From: a virus
Strand: one strand, 5' to 3'
Length of the DNA: 63,974 nucleotides
Virus record (IMG/VR): IMGVR_UViG_3300036785_000518
Coordinates: 1 to 63,974 of that record
A program made the position numbers and the translations under genes. This document shows, in pieces, positions 14,507-22,602 of this stretch. Each line of letters opens with the position of its first letter. Position 1 is the first letter of the stretch. Below the pieces are notes generated by a model that was not told where the DNA came from, did no database searches, and saw only the letters and a program-made list of their open reading frames with translations.

Positions 14507-15043
14507 ATGACGAAGCTCACCGATAAGGAGGCTATCTCACACTTACCTCCATGGAATCGGCGCAAGATGCGGGCGCCGCAGAACAATTACTATTCGTTGC
14601 ATAGGATGGCGGACCTGATCGAGGGCAGGACAGAGACGGCACTGGCGTATATTGCGAGCCCGTCCGGGGTGCACCCTGGCCCGTGGTTCCACGCTGAGGA
14701 TTGGGGGCCGACGGGGCCGATCGCTACTGGCGAGGCTCTGGCCCGCGCGTTTGATCCGTATTCGTTTGCCAGGCGAGAGGGTTATGTGGTGAATGGCCTG
14801 ACAACCAAGCGCGAGCCGGTGCCGCCATTGCGGTCCATCAGCATGGTGGACGGGGCTGTCGTGGTTGGGGACGTGGTGAAGCTTGTCGCGTCGCCGGTGT
14901 CTAACGCGTTAGACAAGCCGCCGCCGCCCGCGTTAGACAAGCCGCCGCCCGCGTTAGACAAGCCTCGTTTCGACAAGAAGGCGTACCAGCGCGACCTGAT
15001 GCGCGCGCGCCGGGCTGCCAAGAAGGCCAAGCGTGGCAAATGA
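14507..15043 (+). CDS. Hypothetical protein with ALDKPPP repeats
   Basis: 178 aa. The N-terminal 130 residues are unrecognised and globular. They are followed by three ALDKPPP units, encoded by repeated DNA, and a basic tail (RRAAKKAKRGK). The repeats probably form an extended linker. It follows the previous gene by three bases and has its own ATG at 14507. Confidence 0.6.
   Translation: MTKLTDKEAISHLPPWNRRKMRAPQNNYYSLHRMADLIEGRTETALAYIASPSGVHPGPWFHAEDWGPTGPIATGEALARAFDPYSFARREGYVVNGLTTKREPVPPLRSISMVDGAVVVGDVVKLVASPVSNALDKPPPPALDKPPPALDKPRFDKKAYQRDLMRARRAAKKAKRGK
14899..14964. repeat. Palindrome GTCTAACGCGTTAGAC with three tandem GCGTTAGACAAGCC copies
   Basis: A perfect 16-nt palindrome at 14899-14914 opens a short repeat array. 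GCGTTAGACAAGCC starts at 14906, 14930 and 14951, so the units are 24 and 21 bases apart. It lies inside the preceding gene and codes for the ALDKPPP units. Confidence 0.75.
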
Positions 15044-15091
15044 AGCCAAAGAATTCTCGGCACAGTCCGAGGGTGAGAGGGCCGGTCCGTC

Positions 15092-15256
15092 GTGAAGCTC
15101 CCCGGCCAAGTGGCCGATCGGCCCGATCCGCAAGCGTGGTGTCGGCAAATGATAGCGTTCGGATGGATACTGTGGGGGATACTCGTGGTGCTGGTGCTTT
15201 TGCCGCCGCGGTACGATCCGGCGATACGCATGCGGGAATGGGTAGATAGAAAATGA
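15092..15256 (+). CDS. Single-span membrane miniprotein (GTG start)
   Basis: 54 aa from a GTG at 15092. One hydrophobic helix (MIAFGWILWGILVVLVLLPP) near the middle and a charged C-terminus (MREWVDRK). The stop overlaps the next ATG (ATGA), which supports the reading frame. It could be a holin- or spanin-like lysis part, but no such family is recognisable. Confidence 0.55.
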   Translation: MKLPGQVADRPDPQAWCRQMIAFGWILWGILVVLVLLPPRYDPAIRMREWVDRK

Positions 15257-15465
15257 CGAAGCGCGATGAGATGGACTTCGCCGTGGCCGAGCAGGCGCAG
15301 CGCGACCACAGCGATTTCGGGCCGCTCGTCGACTACCTGACGCAGGCGCGTCCATTGACGGCTTCCAACAAGGTCACGATCGCCAATGTGATCAGCGGAT
15401 TGATCCGCAAGCTGGCGGCTGCCAAGGTCCCTGGTGCTGGCAAGCAACCTGATCATCCGGCATGA
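15253..15465 (+). CDS. Hypothetical protein
   Basis: 70 aa, helical. The start overlaps the membrane miniprotein stop. Its central segment VTIANVISGLIRKLAAAK is amphipathic. Not recognised. Confidence 0.55.
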   Translation: MTKRDEMDFAVAEQAQRDHSDFGPLVDYLTQARPLTASNKVTIANVISGLIRKLAAAKVPGAGKQPDHPA

Positions 15466-15477
15466 CGAATAACGACG

Positions 15478-15642
15478 ATGAGCGCGCCGAGTTGGCGCGA
15501 GCAACACGAAGCCAAAGTGGCATATGATGGTTGGATAGCGAAACATCCGGAGCACTCGCGGCTTGACAAGCGTCCCTATATTCAGGACCACGATCAGGGC
15601 GACAACGCCAAGGCCATTCGGCGAAAGCTTGCGAGGGCATGA
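15478..15642 (+). CDS. Hypothetical miniprotein
   Basis: 54 aa: charged and Trp-containing (SWREQHEAKVAYDGWIAKHPEHS), with a basic C-terminus (AIRRKLARA). The ribosome site is weak. Supported by its place in a chain of overlapping small genes. Function unknown. Confidence 0.45.
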   Translation: MSAPSWREQHEAKVAYDGWIAKHPEHSRLDKRPYIQDHDQGDNAKAIRRKLARA

Positions 15643-15644
15643 CC

Positions 15645-15815
15645 ATGGATGAACTATCAGTTTTGAGCGAGATCATCAGGGGCAGCGCGGCTAGAGCCGT
15701 TGTGGATGGAGATCAGGATTATGAGAATCTATCAAAGGGGTGGGCAGAGGGTTGGGCCAGGTGGTTGGCGGCCGAACTATCGAAAAACGGGTTCATGATT
15801 GTCAGGAAGCAATGA
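15645..15815 (+). CDS. Hypothetical miniprotein
   Basis: 56 aa (58 if the ATG at 15639 is used). Acidic N-terminal half, then an amphipathic helix with four Trp/Phe (WAEGWARWLAAELSKNGF). The stop overlaps the next ATG. Unknown. Confidence 0.45.
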   Translation: MDELSVLSEIIRGSAARAVVDGDQDYENLSKGWAEGWARWLAAELSKNGFMIVRKQ

Positions 15816-15904
15816 CCCTGCGCGATACCATCAAGGCCGCGATGGGCGTCAAGATGAGCAAAGCACAGGTCCACTACGGCAACGGCCACAAGAACAAGCC
15901 ATGA
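15812..15904 (+). CDS. Hypothetical 30-residue peptide
   Basis: A very short basic ORF (MTLRDTIKAAMGVKMSKAQ...) coupled by ATGA on both sides. Kept because both junctions follow the operon's overlap rule. It could be non-functional. Confidence 0.35.
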   Translation: MTLRDTIKAAMGVKMSKAQVHYGNGHKNKP

Positions 15905-16269
15905 TGGACTCCGAGTTCAATGCGGTTGCGCATTTCATCTTGCACCCGATTCGCAAGAGTGCCCCTGATCCTGCATATCGCGAGACGTTCGAGCGTCTGG
16001 TGCGTGCGCTCAATATGCCGTTCGTCCGGATGGAATATGCCGAGATGATGCGTCGCTCGCTGGTGGCGTTGTTCGAGCCAGCGCAGATTAGCGAGCCGGT
16101 GCATATACGTGACCTGGGCGTGCCGACGCTTGGGAAGGCCAAACGCAAGCGCCTGAAAGAGCGCAAGCAGCTGTTGCTGCCACCGCCTGCGCGCGCTGCA
16201 GCTGCAGTTCGCGCGCCAGTGAAGAAGGTGCGAAAAGCGAGGCGAAAAGCAGCTACAGCGGGGTTATAA
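15901..16269 (+). CDS. Hypothetical protein with basic tail
   Basis: 122 aa from the ATG at 15901 (or 15904). Helical N-terminal part (ETFERLVRALNMPFVRMEYAEMMRRSLVALF), then a long Lys/Arg/Ala-rich tail (KKVRKARRKAA) likely binding nucleic acid. No family recognised. Confidence 0.55.
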   Translation: MMDSEFNAVAHFILHPIRKSAPDPAYRETFERLVRALNMPFVRMEYAEMMRRSLVALFEPAQISEPVHIRDLGVPTLGKAKRKRLKERKQLLLPPPARAAAAVRAPVKKVRKARRKAATAGL

Positions 16270-16271
16270 AA

Positions 16272-16592
16272 ATGGGAACGAGTAGATTGATTCATCGTCG
16301 CTCGTTACTGATTGGTCTAGGAGCGTCGCTGGCTGCTCCAGCTATTGTCAGAGCATCATCATTGATGCCTATAAAAGCATTAGCTCCAGATCTAGTTTGG
16401 ATTGCACCTAATTTTAATGTTGGTGACACTGTTTTGGTAAGTTCAGTAGATTTTACAGAGTTCAGATCGATACCAGAGTTTGTTTGCTTTGAGTATCATA
16501 CTATTAAAGCGGTCGACCACGCTACTGGTAGACTTGAATTTGAAGATTCATATATTAATAGTCATAATACGGGACCACTTGAACTTACGTAA
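16272..16592 (+). CDS. Tat-signal exported hypothetical protein
   Basis: 106 aa. The N-terminus is a twin-arginine signal: HRRSLLIGLGASLAAPAIVRASS, with the hydrophobic core and A-x-A-like cleavage site expected. The mature part is beta-rich and aromatic, with no catalytic motif seen. Base composition is clearly more A+T-rich than its neighbours. It starts three bases after the preceding stop. A folded protein exported via the Tat route is unusual for a phage; function unknown. Confidence 0.65.
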   Translation: MGTSRLIHRRSLLIGLGASLAAPAIVRASSLMPIKALAPDLVWIAPNFNVGDTVLVSSVDFTEFRSIPEFVCFEYHTIKAVDHATGRLEFEDSYINSHNTGPLELT

Positions 16593-16641
16593 GTTACTTC
16601 TGCTAGGAAGAAGGATGACAAACAAAGAGGAGGGAGTTCTT

Positions 16642-16830
16642 ATGCAACAGGAAACCAAAGTAGCGCTTCAAGAGATTAGTGCCAAGCTCCACTCAGCATT
16701 GCAGGGTGTCACGCTGACGCCTGAGCAGCAGACCAAGATCGACGAGGTCAAGGCCAAGATCGAAGAGTTCAAGGCGCAGCACCAGGAGCACGAGGCAGGC
16801 ACTCAGCCGACGCCGCCACCGCAGCGCTGA
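16642..16830 (+). CDS. Hypothetical helical protein
   Basis: 62 aa from the ATG at 16642 behind AGGAGGGAG, a very good ribosome site. Predicted as two helices (VALQEISAKLHSALQGV; QTKIDEVKAKIEEFKAQHQ) with a Pro-rich end. It is the last gene before a strong terminator. Unknown. Confidence 0.6.
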   Translation: MQQETKVALQEISAKLHSALQGVTLTPEQQTKIDEVKAKIEEFKAQHQEHEAGTQPTPPPQR

Positions 16831-16852
16831 CCGACCTCGTTTTCTAGTGCCG

Positions 16853-16882
16853 ACGCCGCAGCGATTTCGTTGCGGCGTTTTT
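16853..16882 (+). terminator. Rho-independent terminator before the large terminase
   Basis: ACGCCGCA (16853-16860) pairs perfectly with TGCGGCGT (16871-16878) across a 10-nt loop, followed by a run of T's to 16882. It separates the small-gene block from the terminase transcript. Confidence 0.85.
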
Positions 16883-16898
16883 CATTGGCGCATGGCCC

Positions 16899-18353
16899 AT
16901 GAACCTCAACGTCGCGCCGAAGCTGCGGTGGCCGTCCGAGAAGGTCGAGGCCATCCTGATCCGCGAGGCCGAGCGCGCGCGTAAAAGCTTCGCCGCCTAC
17001 CGGCGCATGATGCGCCCCACCATGAAATGGAATTGGTTCACGCAGGCGCTGAGCGACGCCCTGCAGGAATTCTACCAGGACATGGTCGACGGCAAGCGGC
17101 CGAAGCTCGCGGTCATGAGCCCTCCTCAGCATGGAAAATCGCTCGCTGCCGAAGACTTCGTGTCGTGGCTGGCTGGCAACGCTCCCGACATGAAGACGAT
17201 ATATGCGTCGCATTCTGAGGACCTCGGCCTTCGCTGCAACATCGGCATGCAGCGCATGATCGAGAGCGAGCGCTACCAGCAAGTGTTCGAGACGACGATC
17301 GGCGCCAAGGGCTGGGTGCGCAACAATGGCCTCGTCGAGTACGTCAACAAGGCTGGCAGCTTCCGCAACGTCACCGTCAACGGCGGGATCAATGGGTTAG
17401 AGCTGCACCTCGGCATCCTCGATGACCCGGTGAAAGATCGCGCCGACGCGAACAGCGTGGTGATCCGCGAGAAGATTTGGAATTGGTACACCGACGTGTT
17501 TCGTCCGCGGTTCGCCGCCAATAGCGGAATGCTATGGCTGATGACTCGTTGGCACGTCGATGACCCGCTTGGGCGTGCGCTGGAAAAAGAATCCGAGGTC
17601 AAGGTCTTCAAGTTCAAGGCCATTGCTGAACGCGACGAGCAGCATCGCAAGCGTGGCGAGGCGTTGTTTCCCGAGTTCAAGCCGCTGCCGATGCTGCGGG
17701 CCCAGCAGCGGCTGATGTCCGACGCATCGTGGGAAGCGGAGTATCAGCAAGAGCCGTACCTGGTCGGCGGTGGGATGTTTCCCATCGAAAAGCTGCACAT
17801 CATCCCGGTGTTCGATCGCAGCCAGATCGAGGCCTCGGTGCTCGCGGTCGACAAGGCTGGCACCAAGGACGGCGACGGCGCCTGCACCGCGATCGTTCTC
17901 ATGCACAAGCTCAAGAACGGGCAATTCCTGGTCGAGACCGTGCTGCGTGGACGATGGGGTGCATTGGAGCGCGAGCAGGTGATCAAGGGCGCGGCCGAGG
18001 CGGCGCGGCAGTCGCTCGGCCAGGCTAGGTGGAATCTCAAGGTGGCGATCGAGCAAGAGCCGGGATCGGGTGGCAAGGAGTCGGCCGAGGCGACGATCAG
18101 AAATCTCGCAGGCTTCGTCGTCGTCGCCGACAAGGTGACCGGCGAGAAGACGGTGCGTGCCGAGCCGTTCGCGGCGCAGGTCCAGGGCGCCAACGTGTTG
18201 CTGGTCGCGGGCCGCTGGGTCGAGGGCTACCTCGAAGAGCTGGAAGGTTGGCCGTTCAGTAAGACCCTCGATCAGGGCGACGCCTCGGCGATGGCGTTCC
18301 AGCACCTGACGATGGGACCTCTATACGACTCGACGTATGCCGGTTTCCAATGA
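16899..18353 (+). CDS. Terminase large subunit
   Basis: 484-aa ATP-driven packaging motor and nuclease. Walker A is SPPQHGKS (74-81). Walker B is LGILDDP (171-177), using DD rather than DE. A coupling-motif-like TRWH follows. The C-terminal RNase H-like nuclease shows VLAVDKAGTKDGD, AIEQEPGSGGK and DQGDASAMAFQH with the metal-binding acidic residues. Length and order are normal for the family. It begins right after a terminator, so it probably heads a late transcript. Confidence 0.92.
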   Translation: MNLNVAPKLRWPSEKVEAILIREAERARKSFAAYRRMMRPTMKWNWFTQALSDALQEFYQDMVDGKRPKLAVMSPPQHGKSLAAEDFVSWLAGNAPDMKTIYASHSEDLGLRCNIGMQRMIESERYQQVFETTIGAKGWVRNNGLVEYVNKAGSFRNVTVNGGINGLELHLGILDDPVKDRADANSVVIREKIWNWYTDVFRPRFAANSGMLWLMTRWHVDDPLGRALEKESEVKVFKFKAIAERDEQHRKRGEALFPEFKPLPMLRAQQRLMSDASWEAEYQQEPYLVGGGMFPIEKLHIIPVFDRSQIEASVLAVDKAGTKDGDGACTAIVLMHKLKNGQFLVETVLRGRWGALEREQVIKGAAEAARQSLGQARWNLKVAIEQEPGSGGKESAEATIRNLAGFVVVADKVTGEKTVRAEPFAAQVQGANVLLVAGRWVEGYLEELEGWPFSKTLDQGDASAMAFQHLTMGPLYDSTYAGFQ

Positions 18354-18362
18354 GGACTTTGC

Positions 18363-21300
18363 ATGGCGCTGACGCAATCTCAAATTGATACGGAGATCAA
18401 TACGACACTGCCGTCGGGCAAGCCTGGCGGTATTTTGGCGGCCGATGTCCGCACGGTTTTACACGACATCAATGCGGCGGTGTTTTCTGGAACGGGCACG
18501 TCCGTTTCGACGATCGCTGCGATGCAGGGCATCGTCAGTCCTCATGACGGCGACGAGGTGTATGTGACCGACCCGCTAACGGGAGGGCCCTTCGTCTTCG
18601 AAACGGTGGACCACTCCATTGATGTGCTGCACGATCCTGGAAGAGGCATCTTTGCTTCACCGCTCGCCCCAGGTGATCCGACCGGCGCGGGCGGCGCTTG
18701 GAAGCGGCGGTACAGCGGGCCTGAGCGTCTTTCATGGTGGGGCGTCAAATCGGACGCCAAGGTGATCGACCCCTTCGGTTTAGACATGTTGCAGACGAAT
18801 GTCATAGCAACATCAGTGGGGGCGACGTATGGGGCTGGTGCCGTCGTCCGGCTTCAAGTCGTCTCGACGGCTGGAATCGCTACTGGCGATTATTGCTACG
18901 TCAACAATGTTACCGGCACCACGCAGGCCAATGGATCATGGAACGTCACCGTCATAGACCCTACTCATATTGATTTAAGTCACGGGAGCGGCACGAGCAC
19001 TGGCGCTTTGTGGGGCTCTGGCCCTGTCGGGTCCGGCGGCATCGTGCAGGACGGCGCGACGGCCGGTCCGCATATTCTTCCGGGCTTTACCGATAATACC
19101 CAGATGCTTAGCAATTGGCAGGTTTGGGCAATCTATCGATCTGCCAAGCCGAGCCCGGTGTTCGGTGCCGCATCCAGCGACGGCGGCACGACGACAACGC
19201 TAACGATCGGCAACGCTTGGCCTTTGTTGTCAGGCGAAACCGTCACGGTAGTCGGTGTTGCAGGAAGCGGTGGGTTTAATCCGAACGGAACTTGGACGGC
19301 CACATTCATTGATGGCACCCACATCAAGATACCATACGCATTTCCTGGTGGTGGGGCTTGGACGTCGGGTGGCTTCGTGCATGGATCTCGGGGCGGGCAT
19401 GATATCCATGTCATGGCCGATGACGGAACGGTATGCTGGCGCAGTGGAGGCACGGTCTCAAATATCACCAACTTGCCTCAGTTCGACGGCAGCGGTCAAT
19501 TCAGTGGTCTATCAGTCGGGCTTGCCACAACTAATTATTTATGGGTGGCTGGAATACTTAATTTGACCGTCGAATGCGACAACGGCAATTGCTCCTTTCA
19601 AAACACACTTGACATGGCGCATGGGGCATCGAGCGTTGGTGTGACGGTTGCATTTCCATCCCGCGGCACTGGGGCCGCCGGATATAACACGAGCTATTTG
19701 ATTAATCAAACGGTTCCAGGAACCAGGACGTTTAGCTTCGTCAATCCGGCTGACGCGGCTCACGTGTATCTCGGTCAGCGCGTAGTTTTGACGAGTTTTG
19801 ATACGCAATATCTAGGTGGGCCGCCTAATCCACAGTATTATGAATTCCATGAGGTCTCTGGAATTGATGTCGTAAATGGCATCGTTAGGGTTGTCGACGA
19901 CATTCAATATGAGCACCGCACCGATTTCCCGGATTTCAACCTAAGCGGTCCGGGTTATGCAATCGGACGTGCCCGCATGTGGATTCCGTATGGCTATTGG
20001 GGCAGGTACATACTCAAGAATATCGGCTGTAATGCAATGGTGGGCTATTTGAATGACCCGCAGACGCCAAATGTAAATTACGCCAACGTTAGTGGGTTTT
20101 ACGTAGAAACAAATAACTGGAGAGGAGTTTCGTTTTCTGAAAGTGGCGCACAAAGCATTATTCATTACAATTCAATTGAAAATTCGATTGGAGAGACGGA
20201 TAAGACTATTGATTCATTGACGCGTATAAATTGTCAAAACAAATATTCTGGGATGAGTTTGCAGAGCCCGTGCCCGAAGCGGTTGATTCTGGATGGGGGA
20301 GATTACGCTGCGCTCGTTGGACTTGGGCAGAATGTTGTGGCCAAAAACACCTATATTGGTCTACTACAAATGAGTTGCGCCTATGGGTATTCGGCAGGCG
20401 GTATATTTTCTGGATGCAAGATAACAAAGGTCAGTTCTTCAGGCATAATTGATGGTTCTCAACTTTGCCCCATTGGCCAAAACACGGTGGTAGGAGTTGG
20501 TGCCGGTGCGATCAATCCTGCAGGCGGCAATTACGTAAGGCTCACCGTCATCAACACGAGCCAGTTTCAGGTCACCGGTGCGCAAGGATACATGGTAAAT
20601 GTGTCGGGGGTGCAGGGGACTGGTACGCTTCCGGCTGCTACGAACGGCGTATGGAGCGTGTTTATCGTAGACGGGACGCATATTGATCTGGTGGGATCGA
20701 CCTTCCCTGTAGGGCAGACGTGGACATCGGGCGGAAGCCAGCAGGTGGAGAATACTGCCCAGGTCAAAGTGACGGGTGCGAGTGTCGTCAGCTCTCATGT
20801 TCGCTTGACTGTTCCGTCCACAAAGATGGCGGTTGGGGATACGCTGACGATATTCGGAATCGTCGGTGCGGTCGAGGCCAACGGCACGCAGGTGATTTTT
20901 GCTATTCCTGATCCCACCCATGTCGACTTGGTATTGGCGACTTGCAGCACCTACGTGTCGGGCGGCGTCGTTCAAGACGCCAGTCTGATGACTATTACCG
21001 GCGCGGTCAGCAGCACCGGAGCGGCCGGTGGCTTGGTCCGTATCACAATGAGCGCAGCGGCTGTCGGGCGGTTACGGACCGGTGATTATATCCAGGTGGC
21101 CGGAGTTCAGATGACGGGATCGACCGTCATCAACGGAACCTGGCCGGTTTCAAAATTCAGCTCGACGCAAGTTGATCTCTTGGGCACCAACTTCCTTGCC
21201 GGTGATGCCTACGTCCCAGGAGGGTCATTTACAGGTTCAATCATCGGCAACACGCTGACGGTGAGTAGCAACACGGGAATTGCGCCTGGACAGGTTCTTC

Positions 21301-22262
21301 TGGGCGCCGGCATTGCCAATGGGACGACGATTCTTGCATACAATAGTGGAACTTCGTGGGCGGTCTCGATTCCGCAAACGATTGCAAGCGAGGCCATGAC
21401 GACCGCGGGAGCGGTGCAATTTTTCTCCGGGGCGACGTTCGCTGATGGCGTGATCTCACTTAGCAAAGCCGGAATGAGTTATGCGCTGTCCCTAACTTGG
21501 AGCGCTTGGGTGCCGGGGCAATTCTTCGGTGTTCAAGGTCAGGCCGGGTACAACTTTGCGGTCTCAACTTATTCTGGCCTTGGCATGGTCAGACAGATCA
21601 CCGAGGACCCGATCAATATCTACATAATCACCGATCTTCCTTACGAGACGCTGCCGTCGTGGGCTCTTGCTAATGCTATAGGATATCCACAAGTTTTTAA
21701 CTTCCGTGTTGGTGACGTGAGATTTGATAACTGCTGGGGTGGCCCTCATGCCAAGGCATTTTCTCTCGCATGCGCTCGTGGGCACGCGTATTATGAGGAT
21801 GTTGAATACACATTTTCCGATCCGGTATCGGCTAGCCTTACGTATCCAAGCGGCGAGATTACTGCGCTTGAAATAAATGTTTTTAAGCCATCGCCAACAA
21901 CTTGGAACCTTCAACTTCTGACTGCCGATGTCAGGTCTGGTCTTGTATTGGATGGGGCTGGTCAGGGATTGCAGATTAGCATCAATGGTTCGGTCACTGG
22001 CAAGCGTCGCTTGACGGAAGACGGAAGTATTCTTTTAAGTGGAGACACATTCACCGTCGCCGGCAGCGGGGCCGCCGCGATACCGCTAGGGCGTATTGTG
22101 GCCAATTCAACTATATTAGGTGGGTTGGTGTCGAATTATTATATGTCCCCAATCATGACAGTGCGTTACATAAGCGACGGCGGCATTGCCAGGAGGGGGC
22201 TCGGTTATCTAAAAGACGCCAGTGGTAACACTCTCGTCACCATGAAGGGTACGCCACCATGA
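18363..22262 (+). CDS. Large modular fibre/tailspike-like protein with E1-FCCH-like repeats
   Basis: 1299 aa. After an N-terminal segment of about 150 residues it contains at least six beta modules with the recurring pattern GDxxxVxxVxG...NGxWxVxxIDxTHIDLxGS...SGG (for example near residues 185-210, 290-330, 760-800, 840-880, 900-960). These recall the repeats annotated in phages as 'ubiquitin-activating E1 FCCH-like'. Between them are stretches resembling right-handed beta-helix spike sequence, with many Asn, Gly and aromatics. Such proteins usually bind host surface polysaccharide. Its place between terminase and portal, away from the tail genes, is unusual. Family-level call; receptor unknown. 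Confidence 0.65.
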   Translation: MALTQSQIDTEINTTLPSGKPGGILAADVRTVLHDINAAVFSGTGTSVSTIAAMQGIVSPHDGDEVYVTDPLTGGPFVFETVDHSIDVLHDPGRGIFASPLAPGDPTGAGGAWKRRYSGPERLSWWGVKSDAKVIDPFGLDMLQTNVIATSVGATYGAGAVVRLQVVSTAGIATGDYCYVNNVTGTTQANGSWNVTVIDPTHIDLSHGSGTSTGALWGSGPVGSGGIVQDGATAGPHILPGFTDNTQMLSNWQVWAIYRSAKPSPVFGAASSDGGTTTTLTIGNAWPLLSGETVTVVGVAGSGGFNPNGTWTATFIDGTHIKIPYAFPGGGAWTSGGFVHGSRGGHDIHVMADDGTVCWRSGGTVSNITNLPQFDGSGQFSGLSVGLATTNYLWVAGILNLTVECDNGNCSFQNTLDMAHGASSVGVTVAFPSRGTGAAGYNTSYLINQTVPGTRTFSFVNPADAAHVYLGQRVVLTSFDTQYLGGPPNPQYYEFHEVSGIDVVNGIVRVVDDIQYEHRTDFPDFNLSGPGYAIGRARMWIPYGYWGRYILKNIGCNAMVGYLNDPQTPNVNYANVSGFYVETNNWRGVSFSESGAQSIIHYNSIENSIGETDKTIDSLTRINCQNKYSGMSLQSPCPKRLILDGGDYAALVGLGQNVVAKNTYIGLLQMSCAYGYSAGGIFSGCKITKVSSSGIIDGSQLCPIGQNTVVGVGAGAINPAGGNYVRLTVINTSQFQVTGAQGYMVNVSGVQGTGTLPAATNGVWSVFIVDGTHIDLVGSTFPVGQTWTSGGSQQVENTAQVKVTGASVVSSHVRLTVPSTKMAVGDTLTIFGIVGAVEANGTQVIFAIPDPTHVDLVLATCSTYVSGGVVQDASLMTITGAVSSTGAAGGLVRITMSAAAVGRLRTGDYIQVAGVQMTGSTVINGTWPVSKFSSTQVDLLGTNFLAGDAYVPGGSFTGSIIGNTLTVSSNTGIAPGQVLLGAGIANGTTILAYNSGTSWAVSIPQTIASEAMTTAGAVQFFSGATFADGVISLSKAGMSYALSLTWSAWVPGQFFGVQGQAGYNFAVSTYSGLGMVRQITEDPINIYIITDLPYETLPSWALANAIGYPQVFNFRVGDVRFDNCWGGPHAKAFSLACARGHAYYEDVEYTFSDPVSASLTYPSGEITALEINVFKPSPTTWNLQLLTADVRSGLVLDGAGQGLQISINGSVTGKRRLTEDGSILLSGDTFTVAGSGAAAIPLGRIVANSTILGGLVSNYYMSPIMTVRYISDGGIARRGLGYLKDASGNTLVTMKGTPP

Positions 22263-22483
22263 TCGATCTCGATGCAATAGAGCTTCGCAGGCTGGTGCTG
22301 CGGCAAGCCGTAGCCGGTCCAAGAGCGTCGTTTGCGATTCGCCCTTGCGGGTCGATGTGTGATCACAAGCCGATCGACCAAATGCCAGATCTCTTTATTT
22401 GTCGTGAGTGCAAATACGCAATGCGTTGGAAAGACTGGATATATTCGCCGCAAGTATGTCGTCGTCAGGCGGTACCGAAATGA
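22259..22483 (+). CDS. Small Cys/Trp protein, copy 1
   Basis: 74 aa. The C-terminal core LFICRECKYAMRWKDW followed by C is a likely zinc knuckle and is nearly the same as the core of the next gene. The start overlaps the fibre-gene stop (ATGA). Function unknown. Confidence 0.6.
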   Translation: MIDLDAIELRRLVLRQAVAGPRASFAIRPCGSMCDHKPIDQMPDLFICRECKYAMRWKDWIYSPQVCRRQAVPK

Positions 22484-22602
22484 CCATCAATGATCCGCTT
22501 GACGTGCTTGATGATCTGTATACCTGCCGCGACTGCAACATGAAAATGACGTGGAAGGAGTGGAATTATTTTTCGGCTCTCTGCTACCGAAAGCAACCGT
22601 GA
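22480..22602 (+). CDS. Small Cys/Trp protein, copy 2
   Basis: 40 aa. Core LYTCRDCNMKMTWKEWNYF matches the preceding protein in spacing (CRxCxxxMxWKxW). It looks like a shortened tandem duplicate. Coupled by ATGA upstream and by TGATG to the next gene. Confidence 0.55.
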   Translation: MTINDPLDVLDDLYTCRDCNMKMTWKEWNYFSALCYRKQP

